From Prauserella muralis (GTDB taxonomy: Bacteria > Actinomycetota > Actinomycetes > Mycobacteriales > Pseudonocardiaceae): 64,000 nucleotides of DNA. Of this stretch, positions 8,610-20,089 are shown in pieces (within the stretch, counting starts at the first letter, position 1; every line of letters starts with the position of its first letter). The notes below the pieces were generated by a model that was given only the letters and a program-made list of their open reading frames with translations, searched no databases and had not been told where the DNA came from. The stretch spans positions 1,364,001 to 1,428,000 of the forward strand of contig NZ_MASW01000002.1 of NCBI RefSeq assembly GCF_003202285.1, in the 5' to 3' direction. Position numbers and translations under genes: made by a program.

Positions 8610-9572
8610 GTGCAGCGTTGGAGGGGTTTGACGGACCTGCCCGGTGGCTGGGGCCGGTGCGTCGTCACGATCGGCGTGTTCGACGGCGTCCACCGCGGCC
8701 ACCAGGCCCTGATCAACCGAACCGTGGAGGCCGCGCGGCAGCGCGGGCTGCCGAGCGTGGTGCTCACGTTCGACCCGCACCCGTCCGAGGTGGTGCGGCC
8801 GGGCACGCACCCGGCACAGCTGACCACCCTGCGCCGCAAGGCCGAGCTCGTCGAGCAGCTCGGGGTGGACGTGTTCGCCGTGCTGCCGTTCACGCCGGAT
8901 CTGGCGCGGCTGACCCCGGACGAGTTCGTGCACGAGGTGCTCGTCGACAAGCTTCACGCGGCGGCGGTCATCGTCGGCGAGAACTTCACGTTCGGGCACA
9001 AGGCCGCCGGCGACGTGGAGACGCTGCGCGCGCTGGGCAAACGCTTCGGCTTCGTCGCGCACGGCGCCACGCTGCAGGGCCGTCAGCTGCCCGGTGACGA
9101 CGACAACGGCGAGATCACGTTCTCCTCCACCTACGTGCGCTCGTGCATCGACGCAGGCGACGTCGCCGCTGCCGCCGATGCGCTCGGCCGCCCGCACCGG
9201 CTGGAGGGCATCGTCGTGCGCGGTGACGGGCGAGGGCACGACCTGGGCTACCCGACCGCGAACCTGTCGGCACCGCGCTTCGCCGCCATCCCCGCCGACG
9301 GCGTCTACGCGTGCTGGTTCCTGCGCTCGGCCAAGCCGGGCCAGCGGCTGCCCGCCGCCGTCTCCGTGGGCACCAACCCGACGTTCTCGGGGCGCGAGCG
9401 CACGGTCGAGGCGTTCGTGCTCGACGTCGACGAGGACTTCTACGGCCAGCACGTCGCGCTCGACTTCGTGGCCCGCCTGCGTGGCCAGGTGAAGTTCGAC
9501 AGCCCCGATGCGCTCGTGGAGCAGATCGGCGCCGACGTCACCCGCACGCGCGAGGTGCTCGGCCTCGGCTGA
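8610..9572 (+). CDS. ribF: Bifunctional riboflavin kinase/FAD synthetase
   Basis: RibF phosphorylates riboflavin to FMN and adenylates FMN to FAD. The 320-residue product has the nucleotidyltransferase domain first, with TIGVFDGVHRGHQ (20-32) and the STYVRSCI segment, then the flavokinase domain starting with LEGIVVRGDGRGHDLGYPTANL near 200-220 and the VGTNPTF strand. The start is set at GTG because a TACGCT box ends 7 bases upstream and the protein then begins just before the first strand; an ORF extension of 23 codons upstream is not expected to be translated. Confidence 0.95.
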   Translation: MQRWRGLTDLPGGWGRCVVTIGVFDGVHRGHQALINRTVEAARQRGLPSVVLTFDPHPSEVVRPGTHPAQLTTLRRKAELVEQLGVDVFAVLPFTPDLARLTPDEFVHEVLVDKLHAAAVIVGENFTFGHKAAGDVETLRALGKRFGFVAHGATLQGRQLPGDDDNGEITFSSTYVRSCIDAGDVAAAADALGRPHRLEGIVVRGDGRGHDLGYPTANLSAPRFAAIPADGVYACWFLRSAKPGQRLPAAVSVGTNPTFSGRERTVEAFVLDVDEDFYGQHVALDFVARLRGQVKFDSPDALVEQIGADVTRTREVLGLG

Positions 9573-9702
9573 GCGGGCACTCCCCGGCCGGGTGCAAATG
9601 CGAACGCCTGGGGCATTCCGCCCCGCTCACCGGGCGCGACCTGGCAAGATGCTTCACGGGCCGAGGGTCTGAACAACGCCGTCGTAGGGGAGCAGGCATA
9701 CC

Positions 9703-10182
9703 GTGGAGGACCACAAGATCGTCCAGCGGAACATCGCGCTACAACGAGAGTGGTACGGGGAGCCGCTCGGCGACCGTGTGCGCAGGCTGGTCGTGGCCTT
9801 CGACGTCTCCCAGGCCTACCTCGCCGAGGTGCTCGGCATCAGCGCCCCGATGCTCAGCCAGGTGATGAGCGGGCGGCGCGCCAAGATCGGCAACCCGGTG
9901 GTGCTCTCGCGGCTGATCATGCTGGAGCGCAAGGTCCTCACGCCGGAGGTCGCCTCCGGCAGCAAGGCCGCCATCCGGGCCGCGCTGGAGGACGTCAGGT
10001 CGGCCCGGCCCACCGTGAGCAGGGACAACTTCCCGGTCGGCGCGGGTCCCGACGACCAGGCCGTGCTGTCGGCACTGCGCGAGGTCGCCGAGGACGAGAA
10101 CCTCGTGGAGGCCGCCGAGCGGCTCGACCCCGACTTCCCGGCCATCGCCGACCTGCTGCGCAGGGCGGCCAAGGGGAACTGA
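9703..10182 (+). CDS. Helix-turn-helix DNA-binding protein
   Basis: A 159-residue protein with a Cro/XRE-like helix-turn-helix at about 36-66 (VSQAYLAEVLGISAPMLSQV, then MSGRRAKIGNP). The remainder is a charged helical region with the conserved-looking end ERLDPDFPAIADLLRRA. This protein family is found next to ribF or thpR in Pseudonocardiaceae to my knowledge, but its targets are unknown to me. GGGGAGCAGG upstream of the GTG may act as SD. It is 4 bases from the next gene and so probably cotranscribed with it. Confidence 0.75.
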   Translation: MEDHKIVQRNIALQREWYGEPLGDRVRRLVVAFDVSQAYLAEVLGISAPMLSQVMSGRRAKIGNPVVLSRLIMLERKVLTPEVASGSKAAIRAALEDVRSARPTVSRDNFPVGAGPDDQAVLSALREVAEDENLVEAAERLDPDFPAIADLLRRAAKGN

Positions 10183-10186
10183 GCCG

Positions 10187-10714
10187 GTGCGGCTGTTCAC
10201 CGCGCTGCTGCCGCCGCCGCAGGTCGTGGCGTCGCTGCGCGACGAGCTCGCCCGGCACCCGCGCGACGAGGGCTCGGGCGTGCTGCGCTGGACCGGCCCC
10301 GCCCAGTGGCACCTCACGCTCGGTTTCTACGGCCGCGACGATCCGGTGGCGCGCGCGCACTGGCTGCGCGAGCGGCTGGCGGGCCTGCCTGCGCCGACGG
10401 TGCGGCTCACGGGTGCGGGCACGTTTCCCGGGGTACTCTGGACCGGGGTGCAGGCCGCCGGGCTCGCCGAACTGGCCGCCGCGGTGCGGCCCGAGAGCGA
10501 GGACCGGGAGTTCCGGGCTCACCTGACGCTCGCCCGGGGTGACGCACCGGGTGCGCTGGCGGTGTGGACCCGGCTGCTGGCCGGCTACCGGAGCCCGCGC
10601 TGGACGGCCGGCGAGGTCGTGCTCATGCGGAGTGACCCGGGACCGGGCGGTCCCGCGTACACCACGGTCGAGCGGTTCCGGCTCGGCGCCCCGGCGGGTG
10701 AAAACCTGTCCTGA
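10187..10714 (+). CDS. thpR: RNA 2',3'-cyclic phosphodiesterase (2'-5' RNA ligase family)
   Basis: A 175-residue 2H phosphoesterase. Both HxTx catalytic motifs are present: HLTL at 42-45 (QWHLTLGFYG) and HLTL near 111 (FRAHLTLARG). Members open 2',3'-cyclic phosphates on RNA ends and some ligate tRNA halves in vitro. The GTG start lies 4 bases after the HTH gene stop. Its stop codon abuts the TACCCT box that probably drives rpsO. Confidence 0.88.
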   Translation: MRLFTALLPPPQVVASLRDELARHPRDEGSGVLRWTGPAQWHLTLGFYGRDDPVARAHWLRERLAGLPAPTVRLTGAGTFPGVLWTGVQAAGLAELAAAVRPESEDREFRAHLTLARGDAPGALAVWTRLLAGYRSPRWTAGEVVLMRSDPGPGGPAYTTVERFRLGAPAGENLS

Positions 10715-10720
10715 TACCCT
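10715..10720 (+). promoter_or_regulatory. Candidate -10 box for rpsO
   Basis: TACCCT starts right after the thpR stop codon, in the context ctgaTACCCTcgacag, and is followed by about 80 bases of untranslated leader to the SD (AAGGAG) of rpsO. The -35 would lie in the thpR end (GTGAAA). Assigned by pattern only. Confidence 0.45.
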
Positions 10721-10803
10721 CGACAGTCGAGTCCGGCTGCGGTCCGTGGCGGCCGGGAACTCGCGTCAGTACTGCACACGGCACACAACCAAGGAGTTAG
10801 CGA

Positions 10804-11073
10804 GTGGCGCTGTCCACCGACGAGAAGCAGGCGATCCTGTCCGAGTACGGCTTGCACGAGTCGGACACCGGATCCCCCGAGGCCCAGGTGGCCCTGCTTA
10901 CCAAGCGGATCATCGGCCTCACCGAGCACCTGAAGGTGCACAAGCACGACCACCACTCCCGTCGCGGCCTGTTGCTGCTGGTCGGCCGTCGCCGCCGGCT
11001 GCTCAACTACGTGATGAAGGTGGATATCGAGCGTTACCGGTCGCTGATCCAGCGGCTCGGCCTCCGCCGATGA
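10804..11073 (+). CDS. rpsO: 30S ribosomal protein S15
   Basis: S15 binds the three-way junction of 16S rRNA helices 20-22. The 89-residue product is full length, with [19 protein letters not shown] and the conserved basic helix [17 protein letters not shown]. The GTG start follows AAGGAG at a spacing of 6 bases. As in most actinobacteria it directly precedes pnp, but here a strong hairpin separates the two. Confidence 0.97.
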   Translation: MALSTDEKQAILSEYGLHESDTGSPEAQVALLTKRIIGLTEHLKVHKHDHHSRRGLLLLVGRRRRLLNYVMKVDIERYRSLIQRLGLRR

Positions 11074-11079
11074 CAAGCT

Positions 11080-11116
11080 CCGAGGGGGAGTGACCCGCCG
11101 GGTCGCTCCCCCTCGG
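11080..11116 (+). terminator. Intrinsic terminator/attenuator after rpsO
   Basis: A 17-bp stem (11080-11096 with 11100-11116) closes on a 3-base loop; all pairs are Watson-Crick except one G-U. It begins 6 bases after the rpsO stop. There is no U-run, as is common in actinobacteria. It would stop or process the rpsO-pnp transcript. Confidence 0.8.
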
Positions 11117-11167
11117 TACAGAAACAGGAAGAACACAGGCGAGCGCACCGCGCACGGGGACGCCCCA

Positions 11168-11260
11168 GCCGGTCCTCGGTAGTGGCTCCCGGGTAGTACC
11201 CGAGGGCTTCGATCGATGACCGGCCTCGTACCTCGGGCGTGCCCCAAAGGGTGGGGACGT
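11168..11260 (+). ncRNA. Structured pnp leader, Actino-pnp-type RNA
   Basis: The leader between rpsO and pnp folds into nested stems: an outer pair GCCGGTC/GACCGGC (11168-11174 with 11218-11224), an inner CTCGG/CCGAG arm with a CGGGT-AGT-ACCCG hairpin, and a second hairpin (CGTGCCCC ... GGGGACG, about 11238-11260) just before the SD region. A conserved Actino-pnp RNA motif is known upstream of actinobacterial pnp; position and layout fit it, although I could not compare it with the family model. It probably serves in autoregulation by PNPase. Confidence 0.65.
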
Positions 11261-11295
11261 GCGGGCGCCAGAGAACGTACGAGGAGTAACCCCCC

Positions 11296-13545
11296 ATGAC
11301 AGACGCGAGCGGTACCACCGTGCACGAAACGGAGGCCGTGCTCGACAACGGCCGGTTCGGCAAGCGCACGGTCCGCTTCGAGACCGGCAGGCTGGCCCGG
11401 CAGGCCGCGGGAGCGGTCGTCGCCTACCTGGACGACGAGACGATGCTGCTGTCGGCCACCACGGCGTCCAAGCAGCCGAAGGAGCACTTCGACTTCTTCC
11501 CGCTGACGGTGGACGTCGAGGAGCGCATGTACGCCGCGGGCCGCATCCCCGGCGCCTTCTTCCGCAGGGAGGGCCGTCCCTCCACGGACGCGATCCTGAC
11601 CTGCCGCCTCATCGACCGCCCGCTGCGCCCGTCGTTCGCCGACGGCCTGCGCAACGAGATCCAGGTCGTGGTCACGGTGCAGAGCCTGCACCCCGAGGAC
11701 CCCTACGACGTGCTCGCGATCAACGCGGCGTCGGCGTCGACCCAGATCGGCGGCCTGCCGTTCTCGGGCCCCATCGGCGGCGTGCGCGTGGCGCTGATCG
11801 AGGGCGAGTGGGTGGCCTTCCCGACCTGGTCGCAGCTGGAGCGGGCCACCTTCAACATGGTGGTCGCGGGCCGGATCGTCGGGGACGACGTGGCGATCAT
11901 GATGGTCGAGGCCGAGGGCACCGAGAACACCCTGGACCTCATCGCCGACGGCGCGGCCGGGCCCACCGAGCAGTCGGTGGCCGACGGCCTCAACGCCGCC
12001 AAGCCGTTCATCCGCACCCTGTGCGAGGCGCAGCAGCGGCTCGCGGACGCGGCCGCCAAGCCGACCGGTGACTTCCCGCTGTTCCCGGCCTACGAGCAGG
12101 ACGCCTACGACGCGGTGGCCGCCATCGCCACCGAGGACCTCACCAAGGCGCTGGCCATCGGCGGCAAGCAGGACCGCGACAACGCCACCGACGAGGTCAA
12201 GGCCGCGGTGCTGGAGAAGGTCGGCATCGGCGAGGGCGAGGCCTTCGAGGGCAGGGAGAAGGAGATCGGCGCCGCGTTCCGCGCGCTGACCAAGAAGCTG
12301 ATCCGCCAGCGCATCCTGCGCGACAAGGTGCGTATCGACGGCCGGAGCCTCACCGACATCCGGTCGCTGTCGGCCGAGGTCGCGGTGGTGCCGAGGGCGC
12401 ACGGGTCCGCCCTGTTCGAGCGCGGCGAGACCCAGATCCTGGGTGTCACCACGCTGAACATGCTGCGCATGGAGCAGCAGCTGGACACGCTGGCGCCGGA
12501 GACGACGAAGCGCTACCTGCACCACTACAACTTCCCGCCGTTCTCCACCGGTGAGACCGGCCGCGTCGGCACGCCGAAGCGGCGGGAGATCGGCCACGGC
12601 ATGCTCGCCGAGCGGGCGCTGGTGCCGGTGCTGCCCAAGCGGGACGAGTTCCCGTACGCCATCCGGCAGGTGTCGGAGGCCCTCGGCTCCAACGGCTCCA
12701 CCTCGATGGGCTCGGTCTGCGCGTCCACGATGAGCCTCTACAACGCCGGTGTGCCGCTGAAGGCGCCGGTCGCGGGCATCGCGATGGGCCTGGTGTCCGA
12801 CGAGGTCGACGGCGAGACCCGCTACGTCGCGCTGACCGACATCCTCGGCGCCGAGGACGCCTTTGGCGACATGGACTTCAAGGTCGCGGGCACCAAGGAC
12901 CACATCACCGCGCTGCAGCTGGACACCAAGCTCGACGGCATCCCGTCGGACGTGCTGGCGGGTGCGCTGAACCAGGCCAGGGACGCCCGGCTGACGATCC
13001 TGGACGTCATGGCCGAGGCGATCGACGGGCCGGACGAGATGAGCCCGTACGCGCCGCGCGTCACCAGCGTGAAGATCCCGGTCGACAAGATCGGCGAGGT
13101 CATCGGCCCGAAGGGCAAGATGATCAACTCGATCACCGAGGAGACCGGCGCCGACATCTCCATCGAGGACGACGGCACGATCTACGTCGGCGCCGCCGAC
13201 GGCCCGTCCGCGGAGGCCGCGATCGACAAGATCAACGCGATCGCCAACCCGCAGCTGCCGAAGGTCGGGGAGCGGTTCCTCGGCACCGTGGTGAAGACGG
13301 CCGCGTTCGGCGCGTTCGTCTCGCTGCTGCCGGGCAAGGACGGCCTCGTGCACATCTCGAAGCTGGGCAACGGCAAGCGCATCGGCAAGGTCGAGGACGT
13401 CGTCAACGTCGGCGACAAGCTCCGGGTGGAGATCGCCGACATCGACAGCCGCGGCAAGATCAGCCTGATCGTCGTCAAGGACGAGGACGACGAGAAGGCC
13501 GGCGCCGACGCGGGCCAGTCGGAGCAGGCCCCGTCCGGCGAGTAA
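11296..13545 (+). CDS. pnp: Polynucleotide phosphorylase
   Basis: PNPase degrades RNA 3'-5' phosphorolytically and adds heteropolymeric tails in actinobacteria. The 749-residue product has two RNase PH-like cores (about 15-230 and 335-560), an all-alpha linker between them, a KH domain ([16 protein letters not shown] near 595-610) and an S1 domain ([20 protein letters not shown] near 660). Catalytic-loop sequences [10 protein letters not shown] and [13 protein letters not shown] are intact. The C-terminal 20 residues are acidic. Start: ATG after GAGGAGTAAC. The structured leader upstream suggests autoregulation. Confidence 0.97.
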   Translation: MTDASGTTVHETEAVLDNGRFGKRTVRFETGRLARQAAGAVVAYLDDETMLLSATTASKQPKEHFDFFPLTVDVEERMYAAGRIPGAFFRREGRPSTDAILTCRLIDRPLRPSFADGLRNEIQVVVTVQSLHPEDPYDVLAINAASASTQIGGLPFSGPIGGVRVALIEGEWVAFPTWSQLERATFNMVVAGRIVGDDVAIMMVEAEGTENTLDLIADGAAGPTEQSVADGLNAAKPFIRTLCEAQQRLADAAAKPTGDFPLFPAYEQDAYDAVAAIATEDLTKALAIGGKQDRDNATDEVKAAVLEKVGIGEGEAFEGREKEIGAAFRALTKKLIRQRILRDKVRIDGRSLTDIRSLSAEVAVVPRAHGSALFERGETQILGVTTLNMLRMEQQLDTLAPETTKRYLHHYNFPPFSTGETGRVGTPKRREIGHGMLAERALVPVLPKRDEFPYAIRQVSEALGSNGSTSMGSVCASTMSLYNAGVPLKAPVAGIAMGLVSDEVDGETRYVALTDILGAEDAFGDMDFKVAGTKDHITALQLDTKLDGIPSDVLAGALNQARDARLTILDVMAEAIDGPDEMSPYAPRVTSVKIPVDKIGEVIGPKGKMINSITEETGADISIEDDGTIYVGAADGPSAEAAIDKINAIANPQLPKVGERFLGTVVKTAAFGAFVSLLPGKDGLVHISKLGNGKRIGKVEDVVNVGDKLRVEIADIDSRGKISLIVVKDEDDEKAGADAGQSEQAPSGE

Positions 13546-13567
13546 GGACAACCAGCTGTTCCCGAAC

Positions 13568-13604
13568 GGCCCGTTCCCGGCTTCCCGCCGGGGGCGGGCC
13601 TTTC
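13568..13604 (+). terminator. Intrinsic terminator after pnp
   Basis: A 14-bp stem (13568-13581 with 13587-13600), including two G-U pairs, closes on TTCCC and is followed by TTTC. It lies 22 bases after the pnp stop and 20 bases before the peptidase gene. Confidence 0.75.
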
Positions 13605-13624
13605 GAGACCGTCGGCAAGGACTC

Positions 13625-16181
<2,557 letters not shown>

Positions 16182-16194
16182 ACGGCTCCAGGCG

Positions 16195-16722
16195 TCACGC
16201 CCCGTGGACGAGCCCGGCGAACACGGCAGGGCAGGCGGCCAGCACGCTGAACCGCACGAACCGGCCGAGCAGGCCCGCGGCGACGAACATGGACAGGGAC
16301 ATGCGCACGAGACCCGCCAGCACGGTCGTGGCCATGAACGGCGGGAGCCCGACGATCGAGCTGATCCCGTAGGTGCTGGCCATCCAGTGCGGGTGCCGGT
16401 GGCAGCGCTCGCGCAGCGACTCCAGCCACATCCGCAGGCGTTTGGTGCGCAGGTGCCATCGTTCGCGCCGAGCGGAGGGCGGGCGCTGGCGGTGGAGCCG
16501 GTCGTGCAGCACGGCAGGCAGCCGGATGGAGCCCCGGGCAGCCAGGTAGTACAGCAGTTTGCCCGCGATCTGACCGATCGCGACGACGGCGCCCATGGCG
16601 AGCCACGGAATGCCGGACTCGCTGGTCATGAGGCCGATCACGAAGACCTCGACGCTGATGACGGGGACGATGGCGGAGCCGAATGCGACGCCGAGCGCCA
16701 GGCACAGCCATCCGAGCACCAT
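16195..16722 (-). CDS. VTT/DedA-like small membrane protein
   Basis: A 175-residue protein with about four hydrophobic segments. The layout resembles VTT (SNARE-associated) proteins: an N-terminal re-entrant helix (LGVAFGSAIVPVISVEVFVIGL), a basic cytoplasmic loop (about 80-115, very Arg/His-rich) and a C-terminal segment with a Gly-Pro-rich turn (SSIVGLPPFMATTVLAG). The bacterial relatives are lipid scramblase-like or transporters; the role here is unknown. GGGAGG precedes the ATG at 3 bases. It converges with the dapB operon. Confidence 0.65.
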   Translation of the reverse strand: MVLGWLCLALGVAFGSAIVPVISVEVFVIGLMTSESGIPWLAMGAVVAIGQIAGKLLYYLAARGSIRLPAVLHDRLHRQRPPSARRERWHLRTKRLRMWLESLRERCHRHPHWMASTYGISSIVGLPPFMATTVLAGLVRMSLSMFVAAGLLGRFVRFSVLAACPAVFAGLVHGA

Positions 16723-16866
16723 GGGCCTCCCTGCAGACGGGTCGTCTCACCGTAGCGCCGATCGTCGGTGCGTGGTGTGAAATCCTTGTTTTCCAAGGCG
16801 AAGAGGCGCACCGGACGCTCACCTCATTGTCAGGGTCCGGAAACCTGAGGCTGGAAACCTAGCGCA

Positions 16867-17364
16867 GTGTCCAGATCCGCCGTCGGCGACCCCGGCGTGC
16901 CGGCCGCATCCCGTGCCGCGGAACGGTTTTCTTTGCTCTGTGCCGCCGTGGTGCGCAGGCTGCCGTTCGGCCTCGCGGGGATCGTGGCCCCGACCTTCCT
17001 CGGCTTCGCGCTCATCAACGGCTTCACCTTCGGCGTCGACCTGGCGTTGCTGACGCTGCTGCGCGGCGGGCTCGGACTGCCGGTGGCGCTCGCGGTGAGC
17101 CTGGCGTACGCGGTGGCGTTCGGGCTGGCCTTCGTGCTCAACCGGGTGCTGAACTTCCGTTCACACGCCCCGGTCGGCGGGCAGGCGGTGCGCTACGCGG
17201 TGGTCGTCGGCATCAACTACGCCGCGTTCATCCTCGGCGTCGGTGCGGGGCTCACCGCGCTCGGCGTCGACTACCACCTCTCGCGCCTGCTGGCCGGTGG
17301 CTGCGAGGGCCTGTTCATGTACTGCGCACTGCGCTGGGTGGTGTTCAGCGACCGGGGCTCCTAG
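16867..17364 (+). CDS. GtrA family membrane protein
   Basis: The 165-residue protein has four transmembrane helices and the GtrA signature: FALINGFTFGVDLALLTLL, FGLAFVLNRVLNFRSH (typical NKxxxFR-like motif after helix 2) and a final Trp-Val-Phe (LRWVVFSD). GtrA proteins flip polyprenyl-linked sugars or act in arabinogalactan assembly in actinobacteria. The GTG start has no SD; upstream there is a tandem GGAAACCT (16839-16846 and 16853-16860), of unknown meaning. Confidence 0.8.
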   Translation: MSRSAVGDPGVPAASRAAERFSLLCAAVVRRLPFGLAGIVAPTFLGFALINGFTFGVDLALLTLLRGGLGLPVALAVSLAYAVAFGLAFVLNRVLNFRSHAPVGGQAVRYAVVVGINYAAFILGVGAGLTALGVDYHLSRLLAGGCEGLFMYCALRWVVFSDRGS

Positions 17365-18071
17365 CGCGAACTGGAACGGGCTCCGGGAATCTCGCCCGTC
17401 TGCGCGACCGTCCTGGCCACCTCGCGCAGGCGGATGTTGCTGTCCTGCGAGGCCTTCTTGAGCACGGCGAACGCCTGCTCCTCCTGCACCTTGTAGCGCT
17501 CCATGACGATGCCGATGGCCTCGCCGATGTCCTGCCGCGTCGCGATCGCCTCCTTGAGCTGCGCGTCCTTGCGCGCATTGGCCAGCCCCACGGCCGCGTG
17601 GGAGGCCAGCAGCCAGCCGACCTGCTCGGAGAGCTCGGTGAAGACGTTGCTGCTGCGGGCGTAGATGTTCAGCGCGCCGAGGTTCTCGTCGTCGGTGAAC
17701 AGCATGAAGCCCATCATGCTGCCGATGCCGAGCGCGCGGGCCTTCGGCACGTAGGCCGGCCAGCGGTCCTCGGTGGCCATGTCCTCGATGCGGAACACCT
17801 CCTGGCGACGCCACGTCGCGTCGAAACAGGGGCCTTCGCCTGCCTCGGACTGGGCCTTGTCGGACTCGGCAGCCAGGTCGTCGGTCGCGGACAGTGTGGC
17901 GACCTGGCCGCGGCGTACCGTGAGGATGCCCGCCACGTCGCAGCCGTCGACGAGCTTGACCGCGTGGTGCACGATCGCGTCCAGCGTGTCCTGCAGCGTC
18001 TCCTGCGCCAGCAGGTTGCGGGACATCGAGGCCAGCGCCGTGGCGAGGTCGTCGGGTCCGGGCCCGGGCAT
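17361..18071 (-). CDS. GAF-ANTAR domain transcription antitermination regulator
   Basis: The 236-residue protein has a GAF sensor domain (about 15-165: LVDGCDVAGILTVRRGQ ... AVGLANARKDA) followed by an ANTAR RNA-binding domain (about 168-225: LKEAIATRQDIGEAIGIVME, then QEEQAFAVLKKASQ). ANTAR proteins bind dual hexaloop hairpins in nascent RNA to prevent termination. The start at ATG (MPGPGPDD) is preferred over an in-frame extension because GGTGGTGG lies just upstream and the extension has no domain similarity. It converges with gtrA, with stops overlapping. The actinobacterial GAF-ANTAR class often responds to stress; ligand unknown. Confidence 0.88.
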   Translation of the reverse strand: MPGPGPDDLATALASMSRNLLAQETLQDTLDAIVHHAVKLVDGCDVAGILTVRRGQVATLSATDDLAAESDKAQSEAGEGPCFDATWRRQEVFRIEDMATEDRWPAYVPKARALGIGSMMGFMLFTDDENLGALNIYARSSNVFTELSEQVGWLLASHAAVGLANARKDAQLKEAIATRQDIGEAIGIVMERYKVQEEQAFAVLKKASQDSNIRLREVARTVAQTGEIPGARSSSR

Positions 18072-18206
18072 CGTAACCACCACCTTTCGCCGTGCGCGGG
18101 CCAGCAGTACCCGTAGGACTACCCGGACCTGGCGAGGATTGCACGTCGCCCGTGCTGGGCACCCCACATCGAGGCCGCCGTCGCGCCCGGGCGCGGGGAC
18201 GGCCGA

Positions 18207-18240
18207 GATTCCGCCGGTTGAGTTTCCAGCCGGCGGAATC
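18207..18240 (-). terminator. Terminator hairpin after the GNAT gene
   Basis: Perfect 11-bp inverted repeat (18207-18217 with 18230-18240, GATTCCGCCGG arms) with a 12-base loop, starting 13 bases after the stop codon of the acetyltransferase gene read on this strand. It separates that gene from the GAF-ANTAR gene. Confidence 0.65.
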
Positions 18241-18252
18241 GCCCCAAGATGC

Positions 18253-18813
18253 TCAGCCGGTGAGCCGCAGCTCGAGCGATCCGGTGAGGCGCAGTTCACG
18301 CACGGTGCGTTCGCCGGTGTCGAGGGTGCGCACCGTGTTGTCGGGATTCCAGCCCGCGCCGCGGAAGAAGCTCAGCGAGGCCGAGTCGGACTGGGCCACC
18401 CAGGTGACGCCCCGCCCGGCGCCGCGCTCGCGCAGGCTCGCGGCCGCGGCCGCGAGCAGGCGGCCACCGTGCCCGCGCCTGCCCCACCTCGGCTCCACGA
18501 GCAGCGTGGCGATCAGGCCGGTCGTCTCGGCGTCGGGCGGCAGGCTGCCGTCGGCGGCGGCGATCTCGGCGGCCGGTGCGGGACCGGCGACGCAGAAGCC
18601 CACGGTGAACGAGCCCTCGACCGCGACGTGCAGGTCCGTCTCCGGATGTTCCGCGGCCTCGGCCCACCTGGCGGTGAGCTCGCCGAGGTCGAGGGCGCCG
18701 ATCGTGTCCTCGCCGAGCAGGTCGGCGTAGGCCGTGCGCCAGGTGTCACGCTGGATCCTCGCGATCTCGGCGGCGTCGGCGACGGTGGCAGGCCGGACGG
18801 CGGCGGTGCTCAT
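18253..18813 (-). CDS. GNAT family N-acetyltransferase
   Basis: A 186-residue GNAT protein: N-terminal VRPATVADAAEIARIQRDTW, a core strand IATLLVEPRWGRRGHGGRLL with the acetyl-CoA loop (R/Q-x-x-G-x-G/A as RRGHGG), and SASLSFFRGAGWNPD near the end. Substrate unknown. The ATG is chosen because a TACGGT box ends 6 bases upstream, with no SD, so the transcript is probably leaderless. A longer upstream reading has no similarity. Confidence 0.82.
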   Translation of the reverse strand: MSTAAVRPATVADAAEIARIQRDTWRTAYADLLGEDTIGALDLGELTARWAEAAEHPETDLHVAVEGSFTVGFCVAGPAPAAEIAAADGSLPPDAETTGLIATLLVEPRWGRRGHGGRLLAAAAASLRERGAGRGVTWVAQSDSASLSFFRGAGWNPDNTVRTLDTGERTVRELRLTGSLELRLTG

Positions 18814-18868
18814 GGCGCCACCGTACTGCCCACGAGAATGTCGGCGGGTGCTGGCAACATGGCCAGGC

Positions 18869-20089
18869 GTGAGGACCATGAGCCTGGCGGTGGCCCGCCG
18901 CACCGCCCTCGCCGCGCAGGGCTTCGCCGACCCGCGCCCGGACGGCCCGGTGACGCGGCGGCACCTGCAGCGTGTGCTCGCCCGGATCCGGCTCATCCAG
19001 CTGGACTCGGTGAACGTGGCGGTGCGTGCCCACTACGCCCCGCTGTTCGCCCGCCTCGGCGCGTACGACCCGGCGCTGATCGACGAGGCCGCCTGGTCGC
19101 ACAGCGCCCGCAGGCCGCGGCTGCTCGTCGAGTACTGGGCACACGAGGCAAGCCTGGTGCCGGTGCAGGACTGGCCGCTGCTGCAGTCGGGTGCCAAGCG
19201 TCCCGGTTGGTGGCGCGGCTACGGCAGGCTTGCCGAGGCCTCGCCGGGCCTGGTCGACGACGTGCTGGCCGTGGTCAAGGAACTGGGCCCGGTCGGTGCG
19301 GGCACCATCGAAAAGGAGCTGACCGGGCCGTCGAAGCGGTCGCCGGGCGCCTGGTGGGAGCGCTCGGAGGTCAAGAAGATCTGCGAGTGGCTGTTCGGGA
19401 TGGGCCAGCTCACCACGGGCACCCGGCGCGGCTTCGAGCGGCTCTACGACCTCACCGAGCGGGTCATCCCGCCGGACGTGCTGTCCCGGCAGGTGGACGC
19501 CGCCGAGGGCGCCCGGGGGCTCATCGCGCGGTCGGCCGAGGCGCTCGGCGTGGCCACCGAGCCCGACCTGCGCGACTACTACCGGCTCAGCCCGCAGGCC
19601 TCCCAGCAGGCGGTGGCCGAGCTGGTGGAGGAGGGCACGCTGGAGCCCGTGCGGGTGGCGGGCTGGCGGCACCAGGCCTACCGGCACCACCGGGCGAGGA
19701 CGCCCCGGGCCGTGCCGGGCCGGGCGCTGCTGTGCCCGTTCGACCCGCTGATCTGGGAGCGGGCGCGCACCGAGCGGCTGTTCGGCTTCCACTACCGCAT
19801 CGAGATCTACGTGCCGGAGCCGCAGCGCACCTACGGCTACTACGTGTTCCCGTTCCTGCTCGACGGCGAGCTGGTGGCCAGGGTGGATCTCAAGGCCGAC
19901 CGCACCGCCGGTGTGCTGCGCGTGCCGGGTGCCTTCGCCGAGCCGGACGCCGACCACGGCCGGGTCGCCGCCGAGCTGGCCGGTGAGCTGGCGCTCATGG
20001 CGGAGTGGCTCGGACTCGGCGGCGTGGCGGTGGGGGAGCGCGGCGACCTGGCCGGAGCGTTGCGTGCCGTGCTGGGGCAGCACAGCTAG
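18869..20089 (+). CDS. HTH_42/YcaQ-AlkX-type DNA glycosylase
   Basis: The 406-residue protein belongs to the winged-helix HTH_42 superfamily that includes E. coli YcaQ (AlkX), an interstrand-crosslink DNA glycosylase, and Streptomyces AlkZ. The catalytic-motif position reads IQLDSVNV (Gln44-Leu-Asp46), the QxD form that I associate with the AlkX branch. Three winged-helix segments follow, then the beta-barrel with YRIEIYVPEPQRTYGYYVFPFLLDG. It probably excises bulky or crosslinked N7-alkylpurines. Start: GTG with a CAACAT box 8 bases upstream; an ATG three codons later is an alternative. Stop overlaps the convergent ATPase gene stop within CTAG. Confidence 0.82.
   Translation: MRTMSLAVARRTALAAQGFADPRPDGPVTRRHLQRVLARIRLIQLDSVNVAVRAHYAPLFARLGAYDPALIDEAAWSHSARRPRLLVEYWAHEASLVPVQDWPLLQSGAKRPGWWRGYGRLAEASPGLVDDVLAVVKELGPVGAGTIEKELTGPSKRSPGAWWERSEVKKICEWLFGMGQLTTGTRRGFERLYDLTERVIPPDVLSRQVDAAEGARGLIARSAEALGVATEPDLRDYYRLSPQASQQAVAELVEEGTLEPVRVAGWRHQAYRHHRARTPRAVPGRALLCPFDPLIWERARTERLFGFHYRIEIYVPEPQRTYGYYVFPFLLDGELVARVDLKADRTAGVLRVPGAFAEPDADHGRVAAELAGELALMAEWLGLGGVAVGERGDLAGALRAVLGQHS

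Noticed and set aside
18072-18299. N-terminal 76-residue extension of the GAF-ANTAR protein
   Set aside because: Lacks similarity to the family, crosses a terminator hairpin of the neighbouring gene, and a good ribosome binding site precedes the internal ATG.
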